Source: Ruegeria spongiae (GTDB lineage Bacteria > Pseudomonadota > Alphaproteobacteria > Rhodobacterales > Rhodobacteraceae). Taken from it: a stretch of DNA of 64,000 bases. The notes beneath the pieces were generated by a model. That model was not told the origin of the DNA. It did no database searches and saw only the letters and a list, made by a program, of their open reading frames with translations. This document shows, piece after piece, positions 8,326-15,817 of this stretch. The DNA is taken from the NCBI RefSeq assembly GCF_023502395.1, contig NZ_JAMFMB010000009.1:1-64000 (forward strand), in the 5' to 3' direction. A program made the translations under genes and the position numbers. The first letter of the stretch is position 1; every line of letters begins with the position of its first letter.

Positions 8326-8489
8326 GTGACTTTGCGTCCACCCCACAGAAGCTGTCCTCCGTCGTGATTATGATGGCGAAAGTCGTGAAGCTGATCCGAA
8401 ATGAGTGCGAACTTTTGGGTCAGTTTCCGGCGCGAGACGGTTGCTTCGATGCGTAAGAATTGCTTCAGCGATGAAGGTTAACAGTTACA

Positions 8490-8775
8490 TGCGGCACGCC
8501 TATCGTCGGATCGCTGCGCTGCTGAGAGATGTTGGCTGGCATGTGAACGACAAGCGGGTCGAAAGGCTGTGGCGACGAGAGGGGCTGAAAGTGCCAACGA
8601 AACAACCAAAGAAGGGGCGGCTCTGGCTGAATGACGGATCGTGCGTTCGGCTTCGACCGGAGCATCGTAACCATGTCTGGTCTTATGACTTCGTGCATTG
8701 CCGGACTGATGACGGAAGGGCGCTCCGCACGCTCAACATCATCGACGAATACAGCCGAGAGTGTTTGGCAAGGCG
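8490..8775 (+). pseudogene. IS3 orfB integrase core, fragment
   Basis: Contains the HTH_21-type segment (VNDKRVERLWRREGLKVP) and the start of the rve integrase core (HVWSYDFVHCRTDDGR, LNIIDEYSRECL) with the first two aspartates of the DDE triad. The rest of the core, with the final glutamate, is absent. Confidence 0.8.
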
Positions 8776-8858
8776 GCAATTCGACGATACCCGTATCGAC
8801 CAAACTGACGAGCCAGTTCGATCATATCGGCCACCAGCCTGTCTTCATCCGGGCGAGA

Positions 8859-9104
8859 AGTACGGTGGAATGGGCGTAGATCAATTGAAAGAACTGAAGC
8901 GGCTTCAAAAGGAAAATGACAGGCTCAGAAGAGCTGTGTCTGATCTGACGTTGGACAAATTGATCCTGAAGGAAGCAGCGAAGGGAAACTTCTGAGCCCC
9001 GCTCGTCGCCGGGCTTGCATTGATCACGTGCGCAGTCAGTTCAAAGTGTCGGAGCGCAGGGCCTGTCGCGTGCTGAGACAACATCGTTCGTCACAACGGT
9101 ATGC
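8859..9104 (+). pseudogene. IS3 orfA C-terminus and orfB N-terminus, inverted block
   Basis: Encodes the OrfA leucine-zipper end (LKRLQKENDRLRRAVSDL, ending at the TGA at 8993-8995) and, in an overlapping frame, the orfB start (LSPARRRACIDHV, VSERRACRVLRQHR). This is the normal IS3 arrangement for programmed -1 frameshifting, but it is cut off at both sides. Confidence 0.8.
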
Positions 9105-9109
9105 TCCCC

Positions 9110-9253
9110 GCACTTACGCCAGCGATAATAGGTTTGTTCAACAACACCAATCTGTCTGATTGCAGACAGGCGGGACATACCTTGCCCCATCAACACCTCA
9201 ACTTGCCGTAACTTAGAAACTATCTCTTCCGGCTTCGGTCGCTTGTTTGCCAT
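9110..9253 (-). pseudogene. IS3 orfA, N-terminal fragment
   Basis: Minus-strand fragment from MANKRPKPEEIVSKLRQVEV to VVEQTYYRWRK: the helix-turn-helix of an IS3-family OrfA. After YRWRK the frame enters the opposite strand of the orfB start, so the leucine zipper part is missing here; that missing part lies inverted at 8859-8995. Confidence 0.8.
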
Positions 9254-9408
9254 TTCTGGTCCTCCGTTTCCTAAACATAGGGGCGGACCAGTTCAGTTGG
9301 GGAGGCTCAACAGTGTTAAACGGCTCAAGAACCGGAACCAGATCTTTGAGCTAACCAGAAATTAACCAGGTCTGTTTAGAAACTGACTGCCATAATCAGG
9401 AGTTTACC

Positions 9409-9594
9409 ATGCAGGCATGTAGTCGCGAAGGGTCGATCAGTTCCCAAGCCTGGGATGAGATTTATGACAACTTGGTGCTAGCCTTAGACTTAGTTTCGTC
9501 CGGACCAAGAGATGCTATGGCCTTAAGAAACCTTGTTTCTCACTTAGAACCAGCTTCAGAAGCTGCCAAGAGTTGCCTTGGCACCATGGGCTGA
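9409..9594 (+). CDS. Hypothetical small protein
   Basis: A 61-residue ORF whose ATG is preceded by CAGGAG at a suitable distance. It has no recognised family; the middle (WDEIYDNLVLALDLV) is a plausible helix. It sits alone between the IS3 wreck and a further IS remnant. The ribosome-binding site is the main support. Confidence 0.4.
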   Translation: MQACSREGSISSQAWDEIYDNLVLALDLVSSGPRDAMALRNLVSHLEPASEAAKSCLGTMG

Positions 9595-9852
9595 GCTTTC
9601 ACAATCTCTGGCCCTACTTTTTAGGCTTAGAAAGGGCCTGAAATCAGCGTTAGCCGCTAGGGCAGCCATAGAAATGCGTCCGGAAGCCAGAATGTTCCAC
9701 GACCTGCTGCGCCAAGGCAACCAAGTCGTACCAATATGGCGGTTCATCGTCGGCGGCCATGCAGAGATACCTCCTGATATCAGCGATCCTATCCGATTCC
9801 CAATCCCGCCCACAAGCCTGACAGGGATGTGTCCACGATGGCGGCGAAACAC

Positions 9853-9920
9853 ATGAAAGCAACAAAATTCAAGGACGCTTAGAAGGCGTTCATCCCTAGG
9901 CAATGCGATCAAGGTACAGC
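9853..9920 (+). pseudogene. Trace of another IS3-type orfA start
   Basis: The plus strand reads MKATKFKDA, stop, KAFIPRQCDQGTAV, which resembles the opening of a different IS3-group OrfA (consensus of the type MKASKFxDAQKAFI). An in-frame stop and the immediate loss of similarity mark it as a small decayed remnant. Confidence 0.4.
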
Positions 9921-10030
9921 GGTTGGACCAGTCCAAGGCGACTTCGACTGAACCTTGAACAACCTACAATTCGCAACGGAAAGCCAACTATTTTAGCACA
10001 GTTTGCTACCCGAAGGTAAGAGGATGACAA

Positions 10031-10540
10031 ATGTGTGAGTTCGACCTTTGGTCTTCTTTTTTCTCACGTACTGATTTGGTCGAAGTACTGGATTTTCCAG
10101 CCGAAACCATTTTCGGAGCTTGGGACGCTCTGGTGCCACACTTTGGTAGCTTGCAGCCGCATGGTTTCTTGCGGTCGACAGCTGCGCCTAACTTCTTCGA
10201 CGTAATATCGATTACGGCGCACTGCTCGCTCTCAAGATTTATGGTCGACCAAAGCTGGGCCAAAAATCTCTCGTTGTCAGTTTCAGACTTGCTCGCGGCC
10301 TTGATCGATGAGGTTAGCCTAGTGCTCCGTGAAGAATTCTCTGACTTCCTTGGATTTCGTTACTATCTCAAGTTTCATGATAACCTCGTTGATTGCTTTG
10401 AGCTATGGGCCAACGACTATCCATGTCTGCAAAGAATGCAAATGTTGGACGCAATTTCGCGTTCAGTTAGGGTCGTTATGCGAAAGATACGAGCCAGGGC
10501 AATACAATACGCCATCGTGAATGCGCCCCAGTCGAAGTGA
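10031..10540 (+). CDS. Hypothetical protein
   Basis: A 169-residue ORF of no family I recognise, beginning MCEFDLWSSFFSRTDLVEVL. It is rich in Leu, Phe and acidic residues; no signal peptide, membrane helix or metal motif stands out. It lies alone in the IS-rich region, 126 bp before an IS21 end, and its base composition matches the local accessory DNA. An accessory or decaying gene. Confidence 0.45.
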   Translation: MCEFDLWSSFFSRTDLVEVLDFPAETIFGAWDALVPHFGSLQPHGFLRSTAAPNFFDVISITAHCSLSRFMVDQSWAKNLSLSVSDLLAALIDEVSLVLREEFSDFLGFRYYLKFHDNLVDCFELWANDYPCLQRMQMLDAISRSVRVVMRKIRARAIQYAIVNAPQSK

Positions 10541-10664
10541 TCCGTCACTATACCTAGCAAGTGTGGATGTGTCGCAATCTCTGGGGTCTAGTTGATGAGC
10601 CTGCGTGATCTGAGGTTTGTACTGGTCGAAAAATTTCGAACAGGTTATTTGAGTGTGGATCGGC

Positions 10665-10720
10665 ATGCAAAACTGACCCCGGTATTGGGGTGATCGGCGT
10701 CCAAAAGTGATCCCCCTGAT
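10665..10720 (+). mobile_element. IS21-family left end
   Basis: The segment starting TGCAAAACTGACCCCGGT with the second related block TCCAAAAGTGATCCCC is typical of the multiple terminal repeats of IS21-family elements and lies just upstream of an istA fragment. Confidence 0.65.
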
Positions 10721-10767
10721 AGTTGTGATCAGATGCTTCCTCAAAAGCATGAGGGAGCAGTCAGGGG

Positions 10768-11103
10768 ATGTTGGTTGTGGAGACGATTGCGAAGATCAGG
10801 CGTGCGCATTTCATCGACGGCAAGCCGATCAAGCAGATTTGCCGCGAGCTTCGGGTGTCGCGGAACACGGTGCGCAAGGTGATCCGATCAGGTGCCACCG
10901 AGTTCACCTATGACCGCGCGACGCAGCCCTGCCCAAAGATCGACCCTTGGCGGTCGGTGCTTGGCGATTTGCTGGCTGAAGATGCCCGTCGGCCGAAGCG
11001 TGAACGCCTGACGCTCGTCCGGATTTGCGAGGACCTGCGTAACCGCGGCTATGACTTCAGCTATGATGCGGTGCGCCGATACGCGGCAACTGGTCGAAGG
11101 TAG
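10768..11103 (+). pseudogene. IS21-family istA, N-terminal fragment
   Basis: Encodes the helix-turn-helix region of IstA: MLVVETIAKIRRAHFIDGK, then ICRELRVSRNTVRKVIRSG, and the second DNA-binding segment (LTLVRICEDLRNRGY). The ORF stops at residue 111, whereas IstA is about 500 residues; the DDE core and istB are missing. The break at about 11095 coincides with an IS630-like C-terminus on the opposite strand. Confidence 0.85.
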
Positions 11104-11125
11104 CACGGGCAGCCTCCGCGGTGGC

Positions 11126-11431
11126 CTATCCGGCAGCTTTGAAGTAGTTCCAGCACTCTTCTGGTGAGAAGAGATCGCAGATTTCGGCAAGGGCATCGAA
11201 CACGTCCATGAAGGTGCGTGCACCGGTCCGTCTGAGGTGGACTTTGTAGAGCGTCTTCGGCGGTCCATATTCGCGAGGCGCATCGGACCACCGCAACCCA
11301 TTGCGATTGATGAAAATAATCCCGCTTAGTACACGTCGATCATCGACCCTCGGTTTGCCATGGCTCTTCGGAAAATAGGGCCGAAGGCGAACCATCTGCT
11401 CGTCGGTCAACCAGAATAGATTACTCACCAT
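11126..11431 (-). pseudogene. Chimeric transposase ORF: IS5 N-terminus fused to IS630 C-terminus
   Basis: One open frame of 101 residues made from two unrelated insertion sequences. Residues 1-63 are an IS5-group start (LFWLTDEQMVRLRPYFPKSH, DDRRVLSGIIFINRNGLRW, YGPPKTLY). From about residue 64 the sequence becomes the tail of an IS630-family transposase (HLRRTGARTF, ICDLFSPEECWNYFKAAG). The join is near 11242. Neither catalytic core is present. Confidence 0.7.
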
Positions 11432-11838
11432 GCACCCCTCAAAAACTCAGGGGCTTGAATCATGCAAACAAGATCGCGGCAACCATATTAATGGGTCCAG
11501 AGCCTAGTGCGCAGATGCTGCTTTCTGGCGCTTCAACAGGTGGTGCGTCAGATAGTGTTGAGTGCGAAACCCTTTTGACTGGGTACGTAGAATGAATCGC
11601 GGGTGCTATATATATACGCCCCGTCCGTAAATCGGTGATTTCGGAAAATTCAGTCACCGAAACCGGTAAAATTCTATTGGGTTTCTTACGCTTCTGCTTG
11701 CAGTTCAGCATCTTGCGACGCGGATGCATCCAATCGCCAAACTGGCAGCGGATACATGCCACTTCATTGCTGAAAGTGTGAGGGCTCACAGAAACCAGCA
11801 ATTTGGCACTACGCCGAAATGGCTGAATGTCCTTACTA
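11432..11838. other. Gene-free interval left of the integrated element
   Basis: About 400 bp with no convincing gene. It contains weak inverted repeats (near 11633-11666, around CGGTGA and TCACCG), but nothing I can assign. It ends at the left attachment repeat. Confidence 0.4.
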
Positions 11839-11891
11839 TATTGGTCGGAGAGGCGAGATTCGAACTCACGACCCCTGCCTCCCGAAGACAG
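11839..11891 (-). repeat. Left attachment site: orphan 3' part of tRNA-Pro
   Basis: This 53-bp stretch is identical, base for base and in the same orientation, to 27422-27474, the 3' part of the intact tRNA-Pro(CGG) gene (anticodon loop, T arm, acceptor strand and CCA). The 5' half of a tRNA is missing here, so it is not a gene but the duplicated core left by site-specific integration. Confidence 0.93.
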
Positions 11892-12322
11892 GGGTTATCC
11901 TTTATATAAAGGACATTTCGTCCAATCCTGCACGGAACATCTCGCAAACACCTGTAGAACATACGCAATCTTGTGCAATCCTGCACGGATTGCATGGATT
12001 CTTCTTGCATGACTTGCACAACGATGCAAGAGCGTTCATCAGTCGACAAGACTGAGTAAGTCACACTGCACTTGGCTCCGACTTTAGATCGACTCCGCTG
12101 CCTAGCAATTCCAATTCGCCCGCATAGGGAACTAGTAGTTCCGCTGCCTAAGCTTTCAGGGCGCGTGCGACAACGCCAACATTTCCGACCCCCACCGCCG
12201 TTACCTGACAGGTCACGCCAATAGGGGATGCCGTTGAAGGCGGTTATGGCGACGGTGCGGGAATGCGATACCTGTTTGATAGCTTGAAACAGGTCGACCC
12301 GGCCTAGCCTTTTAGTTGGTAG
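11892..12322. promoter_or_regulatory. Left attachment arm with integrase-type repeats
   Basis: A gene-free 430 bp. It holds the 16-bp perfect palindrome TCCTTTATATAAAGGA (11898-11913), the 14-bp direct repeat CAATCCTGCACGGA at 11923-11936 and 11976-11989, GCAATCTTG at 11965-11973 (its reverse complement is in the right arm at 27373-27381), and several TTGCA/TGCAA words at 11990-12030. This layout fits arm-type integrase or excisionase sites. The role is inference. Confidence 0.5.
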
Positions 12323-13060
12323 TTAGAGTGAAACCAACTCGGCTAGCTTGGTTGCTACATCTGCCATCGGCTCTTCCGCTGTACTCAGGCCAGTGCGCGA
12401 GCCGAGCAGGGGGCTGACATCGCGAAGGGCGTCGTACGTCGTATTGTGAACAATGGGGACGAGCAAGTCACGCGCAAGAAGCACCGAAAGCTCTTTGTCG
12501 GCGATACCTTCTCCACGTATGCGGCTCAAAAATGCGGGCGTCACCAACACGATCCCGACTCGCGACTTCGCCAATCCCTTATCGATCTCGCGTAGCAACG
12601 GCGAACCGAGGAGGACGTCCTTTTCGCTGAACCAGACCGAGACACCAAGTGACTCCAATTGATCGTGCAGATCCTTGGCCGCTCCGCCCCGGTCATCCCA
12701 AGCGTGGCAGAGAAACACATCTCGCGGGTCAGGTGGCGGGGTACGAGTCTCTACTTTTCGGCGGACTGGATATAGTGCCCGCACCTCGGAAGGCGTGTAG
12801 GTTACGGATGAATTCGCTGGCGACCACCTAGGCCTACTGCTGCTAGACCCTCCGCTGCTCCGTCCGCCGCCGCTGCTCGCTGAAGAGGTGTAGGACGGGG
12901 TGTATGATGGGGTGGAATACGACCCGTAGCCACCGTAGCCGCGATAGCGGCCACCACATGCGGGGCATGCCGCTGCGGCGGCTGCTGATCGATGTCCGCG
13001 TACTGGTGCTGTGCATCTTGCCATGCGGTGGACTATATGTGGTGCAATCACCGCTCTCAA
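12323..13060 (-). CDS. TIR-domain protein with glycine/serine-rich linker
   Basis: A 245-residue protein in three parts. Residues about 1-40 contain a Cys/His cluster (RCTAPVRGHRS, ACPACGGRY) that may bind zinc. Residues about 40-85 are a low-complexity G/S/Y/P linker. Residues about 110-245 are a TIR domain (RDVFLCHAWDDRGGAAKDLH, then VSVWFSEKDVLLGSPLLREI and VGIVLVTPAFLSR). The glutamate in FSEKD sits where TIR NADases have their catalytic Glu. Bacterial TIR proteins commonly deplete NAD or make signal nucleotides in anti-phage defence; here that is inferred from the fold and the island setting. The N-terminal start is uncertain. It is the only minus-strand cargo gene at this end. Confidence 0.75.
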   Translation of the reverse strand: MRAVIAPHIVHRMARCTAPVRGHRSAAAAAACPACGGRYRGYGGYGSYSTPSYTPSYTSSASSGGGRSSGGSSSSRPRWSPANSSVTYTPSEVRALYPVRRKVETRTPPPDPRDVFLCHAWDDRGGAAKDLHDQLESLGVSVWFSEKDVLLGSPLLREIDKGLAKSRVGIVLVTPAFLSRIRGEGIADKELSVLLARDLLVPIVHNTTYDALRDVSPLLGSRTGLSTAEEPMADVATKLAELVSL

Positions 13061-13159
13061 GCACTATTTGGGGTGGCGCGCAAGGAAGGGTTGATTGGTT
13101 CGCAGGCCTGATCTTCCTCAATCTAAGGTATCGTTGACGCTCCGACATATCATGCGTCT

Positions 13160-13173
13160 CCCGCGTTAGCGGG
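13160..13173. repeat. GCGTTAGC palindrome, copy 1
   Basis: CCCGC-GTTA-GCGGG hairpin between the TIR gene and the divergent small-gene operon. Member of the family of palindromes scattered through the element. Confidence 0.7.
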
Positions 13174-13244
13174 GTCGTTCTGTGTTCAATTCCTTGACCC
13201 GTTTGCGCCCAGCCTAATCATTTGACCCGTTGTGATTCGGAAAT

Positions 13245-13274
13245 TTGACTCTCGAACCCGCGAAATGTTATAGA
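13245..13274 (+). promoter_or_regulatory. Putative promoter of the small-gene operon
   Basis: TTGACT (13245-13250) and TATAGA (13269-13274) are separated by 18 bases, close to a sigma-70 consensus, 43 bp before the first start codon. Two near repeats of TTGACCCGTT lie just upstream and could bind a regulator. Confidence 0.5.
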
Positions 13275-13317
13275 AAGTCAATACTTATTTTAACTTCCCC
13301 CCAAATGGAGGCCAATT

Positions 13318-13836
13318 TTGCCGATCACGGTAACACAGAAAGAATACGCGCGCGCAGTCGGAGTCCACGCTGACACGGTGTCACGCCGACTGCGCGACGT
13401 TCAGTATACGGGCGGTGAACGCAACCGCCAGTATCACTTGGCGGCGGTACTCCCGACGCTGACCGCGCGTGAGCGCGGTGGTGACGCTGTAAAGCATCTG
13501 TTCGACGTCGCCACCACGGATGACACGATTTGGGTTGGCGATGATGTCACGCTGATCTGCCAACGGTTCAGGGAAGCCCTGACGCCAGAGGAAAGTACGC
13601 GCTTGTTTGAATGCGAAGTGAGCCTGACAAGCGCTCTCTCATCGTCTCTGCGAAGCTCCGAATTGTTTCGCTACATCGACGTCTTGCGCCTCAAGCTGCC
13701 GCTGCACCATGGCGTGCTTCGATACACCATGATGGGCGATCCCCGTGAACTACCCAACTGGCCCGGATTCTGCGTGCCTTGGGCTATCTGCAACACGTCT
13801 CATGAAAATCTTGTAGAAGAAAGGATTGCTGCCTGA
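13318..13836 (+). CDS. HTH-containing protein, first gene of the small-gene operon
   Basis: A 172-residue protein. The TTG at 13318 is taken as the start because GGAGG lies at ideal distance and the N-terminal domain begins at once. Residues about 6-45 (QKEYARAVGVHADTVSRRLR, followed by a basic wing and RNRQYHLAAVLPTL) look like a MerR/Nu1-type winged helix, as in phage small terminase subunits and excisionase-like regulators. The rest is unrecognised. It could be an element regulator or a packaging-site recognition protein. Its stop overlaps the next start (TGATG). Confidence 0.6.
   Translation: MPITVTQKEYARAVGVHADTVSRRLRDVQYTGGERNRQYHLAAVLPTLTARERGGDAVKHLFDVATTDDTIWVGDDVTLICQRFREALTPEESTRLFECEVSLTSALSSSLRSSELFRYIDVLRLKLPLHHGVLRYTMMGDPRELPNWPGFCVPWAICNTSHENLVEERIAA
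13462..13479. repeat. Related palindrome inside the HTH gene
   Basis: ACCGCGC-GTGA-GCGCGGT, a perfect 7-bp stem with a four-base loop inside the coding region; similar in design to the element-wide palindromes but with a GTGA loop. Confidence 0.4.
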
Positions 13837-14342
13837 TGACGGCGAATGAAGACTACTCAAACTTTTTGAACATCCTCAGCGGATCGGAAGCCGTGGCAGA
13901 GCGTTGGGCAAATATAGCCCAGCAGGTTGCGGCGGATGCAAAGAACATCCACGGCGTTGATTTGGATGAAACGGACGTCCTTTCCGTCAGAGCCGCCCGC
14001 TGTGCAGCGCTCGGAGACGGTAAGCTTGGCGACTACCATGACGAATTGTCAGAGCTTGTCCCCGTCGCCAAGCAGAAAGAAGAGGTTGCACATTTCGAAG
14101 CTCTTCAAGCTGGCGATGAGCAGACATTGGCGGACACGACACCAACAGAGCGTATGAACGCCGTGCGGGCTGCACAGACACGTGGACAGTTGAGCGCGGT
14201 AGATGAACTTTCCGAATCTCAAGCACTCGCAGTAGTGCTGCAGATCGAAAATCCGGTTGAGCGCCTGCGGATTGCTAATGCGTTTGGAATCGGACGCGCA
14301 CCTGTTTCAGATCGGCGCGAACGCCGTATGCGGGGGCGCTGA
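13836..14342 (+). CDS. Hypothetical protein of the small-gene operon
   Basis: A 168-residue, mostly acidic and helical protein with no recognised family. It overlaps the upstream gene by one base and ends four bases before the next, so translation is probably coupled. The C-terminus turns abruptly basic (RRERRMRGR), a tail that reappears in the next gene product. Possible structural or DNA-binding partner; function unknown. Confidence 0.6.
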   Translation: MTANEDYSNFLNILSGSEAVAERWANIAQQVAADAKNIHGVDLDETDVLSVRAARCAALGDGKLGDYHDELSELVPVAKQKEEVAHFEALQAGDEQTLADTTPTERMNAVRAAQTRGQLSAVDELSESQALAVVLQIENPVERLRIANAFGIGRAPVSDRRERRMRGR

Positions 14343-14345
14343 CCA

Positions 14346-14741
14346 ATGCGCGTTGATTTGGATAAGCTCTGCACCGAAATCAGACAGTTCGGCGGCAATG
14401 CGTGGCGCTTTTTTACGCCGGTGGATATCGGCTGGGAGTCGGTCATGCTTCGCGGCGTTGCGATTTCAGATCGCGAATTTGTTGAAGTTCTGAAACGTTT
14501 CCCAGACCTGCCGCAAGAGCAGGAAGTTGTGGATGAACTGGCGCGGCGTGGAATCTGGCTGGAAGGACACGAACCGACGCCGGAAGAGCCAACCGTTGCT
14601 ACCAACAGAGTACAGGATGCCGCGCCCGAGCAACCTACCTACGCGATGTCGGATGAGCGTAGGCGACAGCGTGACAAAGCGATGCGCTCGATGCAGCGCG
14701 CCGACGAACTCGCAGATAGAAAGCGGAGGCGCGGGCGATGA
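14346..14741 (+). CDS. Hypothetical protein with Arg-rich C-terminus
   Basis: A 131-residue protein. The N-terminal part (about 1-75) is a folded-looking acidic domain (IRQFGGNAWRFFTPVDIGWE). The C-terminal third is charged (SDERRRQRDKAMRSMQRADE, ending RKRRRGR). It overlaps the following gene by four bases (ATGA). No family recognised. Confidence 0.6.
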   Translation: MRVDLDKLCTEIRQFGGNAWRFFTPVDIGWESVMLRGVAISDREFVEVLKRFPDLPQEQEVVDELARRGIWLEGHEPTPEEPTVATNRVQDAAPEQPTYAMSDERRRQRDKAMRSMQRADELADRKRRRGR

Positions 14742-14932
14742 GCTTCTTCGATGATTTTCCTGCTGGATCGACCCGGTTGAGCAAGGAACAGGCCGAGCGG
14801 AAGCGCGAGCGCGACACGCGCATCCGCGCAGGACTCACGGTTCGCGAGTCATGGTCAAAAAAACAGTTCGAAGAGGAAAGCATTCGCCTTGAAAAAGAAG
14901 TATCGGAATGGCTTGAACGCGCGGCAGCGTGA
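14738..14932 (+). CDS. Small charged protein
   Basis: A 64-residue protein, strongly charged and predicted helical (SKEQAERKRERDTRIRAGL, EEESIRLEKEVSEWLERA). Start at the ATG at 14738, overlapping the previous stop. No family recognised; its coiled-coil character suggests a protein-protein or nucleic-acid adaptor. Confidence 0.55.
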   Translation: MSFFDDFPAGSTRLSKEQAERKRERDTRIRAGLTVRESWSKKQFEEESIRLEKEVSEWLERAAA

Positions 14933-14936
14933 CGCG

Positions 14937-15089
14937 ATGGGCAAACGTGCCATGAAAAAGGCACAGCGCCGCTCTCAGTTGTGGTTTGCCGAGCGTATGC
15001 GCCTTGGTAGGGCGCAGTTTGAGGCTTCACTGCATGAGGTCGAGCGCAGGGTATCGAAAACCTTGGCGGCGGAATTCGGCGAAAAATAG
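14937..15089 (+). CDS. Small basic protein
   Basis: A 50-residue basic, helical protein (MGKRAMKKAQRRSQLWFAER). The frame is open from 14889, but 14937 is preferred: it directly follows the stop of the upstream gene at 14932, in line with the tight spacing in this operon. Possibly nucleic-acid binding; function unknown. Confidence 0.5.
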   Translation: MGKRAMKKAQRRSQLWFAERMRLGRAQFEASLHEVERRVSKTLAAEFGEK

Positions 15090-15136
15090 AGACACCCGCT
15101 TGCGCGTGCTTCCCCGAGCCGCGTGCAAGCGACAGT

Positions 15137-15165
15137 GCCCCCGGCGTTATCGGGACGCCGGGGGC
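15137..15165. terminator. Strong GC hairpin between operon genes
   Basis: GCCCCCGGCGT-TATCGGG-ACGCCGGGGGC, an 11-bp perfect stem with a 7-base loop. No U-run follows, so it could be an attenuator or an mRNA stabiliser rather than a complete terminator. Confidence 0.5.
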
Positions 15166-15201
15166 GCACAAACAAGCTCCAAACAAAACGAGAAACTGAA
15201 A

Positions 15202-15597
15202 ATGAAATATGCCGAACGGACCAAACTCCGGCGCGAGTGCTCGCGCCTGATCCGGTGTTTCACGCTGGCACAGGATGCCGACAGAGGCCGGTCAGCCTAC
15301 AAGGTGCCACGAACTGTCGCAAAGAAGATTGAAGACATCGTTGACGGCGACTCCGCCAGACTTATGAGCAGCAACTTCTCTGAGATCATGCAAGATGCGG
15401 GTTTTTATCGTGACATAACCGGTGACCCCCGCCGCAATCCGGGGAATTGGGTGACTGGTGGTCGGACGATACATGGCGGAGAGCCTGTGTCGAAATGGGA
15501 ACCGGGGCATCGTTTTTTTCCCCTGCTTCGCGCCATCGTGGCGATGTACGGACCAGACGATTCGGTCGCATCTGACAGCGGATCAGAGGCTGCGTAG
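15202..15597 (+). CDS. Hypothetical protein
   Basis: A 131-residue protein starting at the ATG at 15202 (MKYAERTKLRRECSRLIRCF), just after the GC hairpin. The frame is open upstream, but the extra residues look unnatural and run through the hairpin. The centre (VPRTVAKKIEDIVDGDSARL) is helical; the C-terminus is acidic. No family recognised. It may be transcribed with the small-gene operon or from its own promoter. Confidence 0.55.
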   Translation: MKYAERTKLRRECSRLIRCFTLAQDADRGRSAYKVPRTVAKKIEDIVDGDSARLMSSNFSEIMQDAGFYRDITGDPRRNPGNWVTGGRTIHGGEPVSKWEPGHRFFPLLRAIVAMYGPDDSVASDSGSEAA

Positions 15598-15599
15598 CC

Positions 15600-15625
15600 G
15601 TTTTTACCGACCTCGGTAGAAAAAA
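15600..15625. repeat. A/T-flanked hairpin after the small-gene operon
   Basis: TTTTTACCGA-CC-TCGGTAGAAAAA folds into a long stem directly after the stop codon at 15597. With a U-run on the 5' side and an A-run on the 3' side it is not a standard terminator on either strand, though it may stop or stabilise transcripts. Confidence 0.4.
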
Positions 15626-15664
15626 TTTGACCGCCAAACTGCGTGAATCTGGGCATCATGCCAT

Positions 15665-15817
15665 AAATCTTTTCGCACAGTTGAAATTCCAATATCGAAA
15701 CAATGAAAGTGAAATATCTGTCGAATTACCGTTTTGAGATGACCGAATGCCATCTTTGAATGAAAAGCGGCCTTCCTATTGTTTCGATTCCAGAATTTCA
15801 ACTGTGCGAAAAGATTT
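15665..15817. repeat. Long inverted repeat upstream of the primase gene
   Basis: Two perfect 25-bp inverted arms, 15665-15689 and 15793-15817, centred on TTTTCGCACAGTTGAAA. A second inverted block (ATCGAAACAAT at 15694-15704 and its complement at 15778-15788) extends the symmetry inward. The loop of about 75 bp holds no gene. Together with the adjacent iterons it may be a replication origin. Confidence 0.85.

Larger units (their letters stand above)
8480..9309. mobile_element. Scrambled IS3-family element (blocks in alternating orientation)
   Basis: The segment is built from pieces of one IS3-type design in a wrong order. 8490-8775 plus is the middle of orfB (YRRIAALLRDVGWHVND, then HVWSYDFVH with the first catalytic D). 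8776-8853 minus is the part of orfB just before it (DEDRLVADMIELARQFGRYG). 8859-9104 plus is the end of orfA (YGGMGVDQLKELKRLQKEN) running into the start of orfB (SPARRRACIDHVRSQFKV). 9110-9253 minus is the start of orfA. The outer terminal repeat ends at 9309. No intact transposase can be made. Confidence 0.85.

Noticed and set aside
9578-9865. Possible genes on either strand around 9.6-9.9 kb
   Set aside because: The minus frame (9650-9865) looks slightly protein-like (CQACGRDWESDRIADIRRYL) but has no ribosome-binding site or family; the plus frame is its antisense. Not enough support for either.
11460-11801. A 113-codon minus-strand ORF left of the attachment repeat
   Set aside because: No ribosome-binding site, low-complexity stretches and no family; treated as non-coding.
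11839-11891. A tRNA-Pro gene at the left end of the element
   Set aside because: Only the part from the anticodon arm to CCA is present; the 5' half is replaced by unrelated DNA, so it is an attachment repeat and not a functional tRNA.
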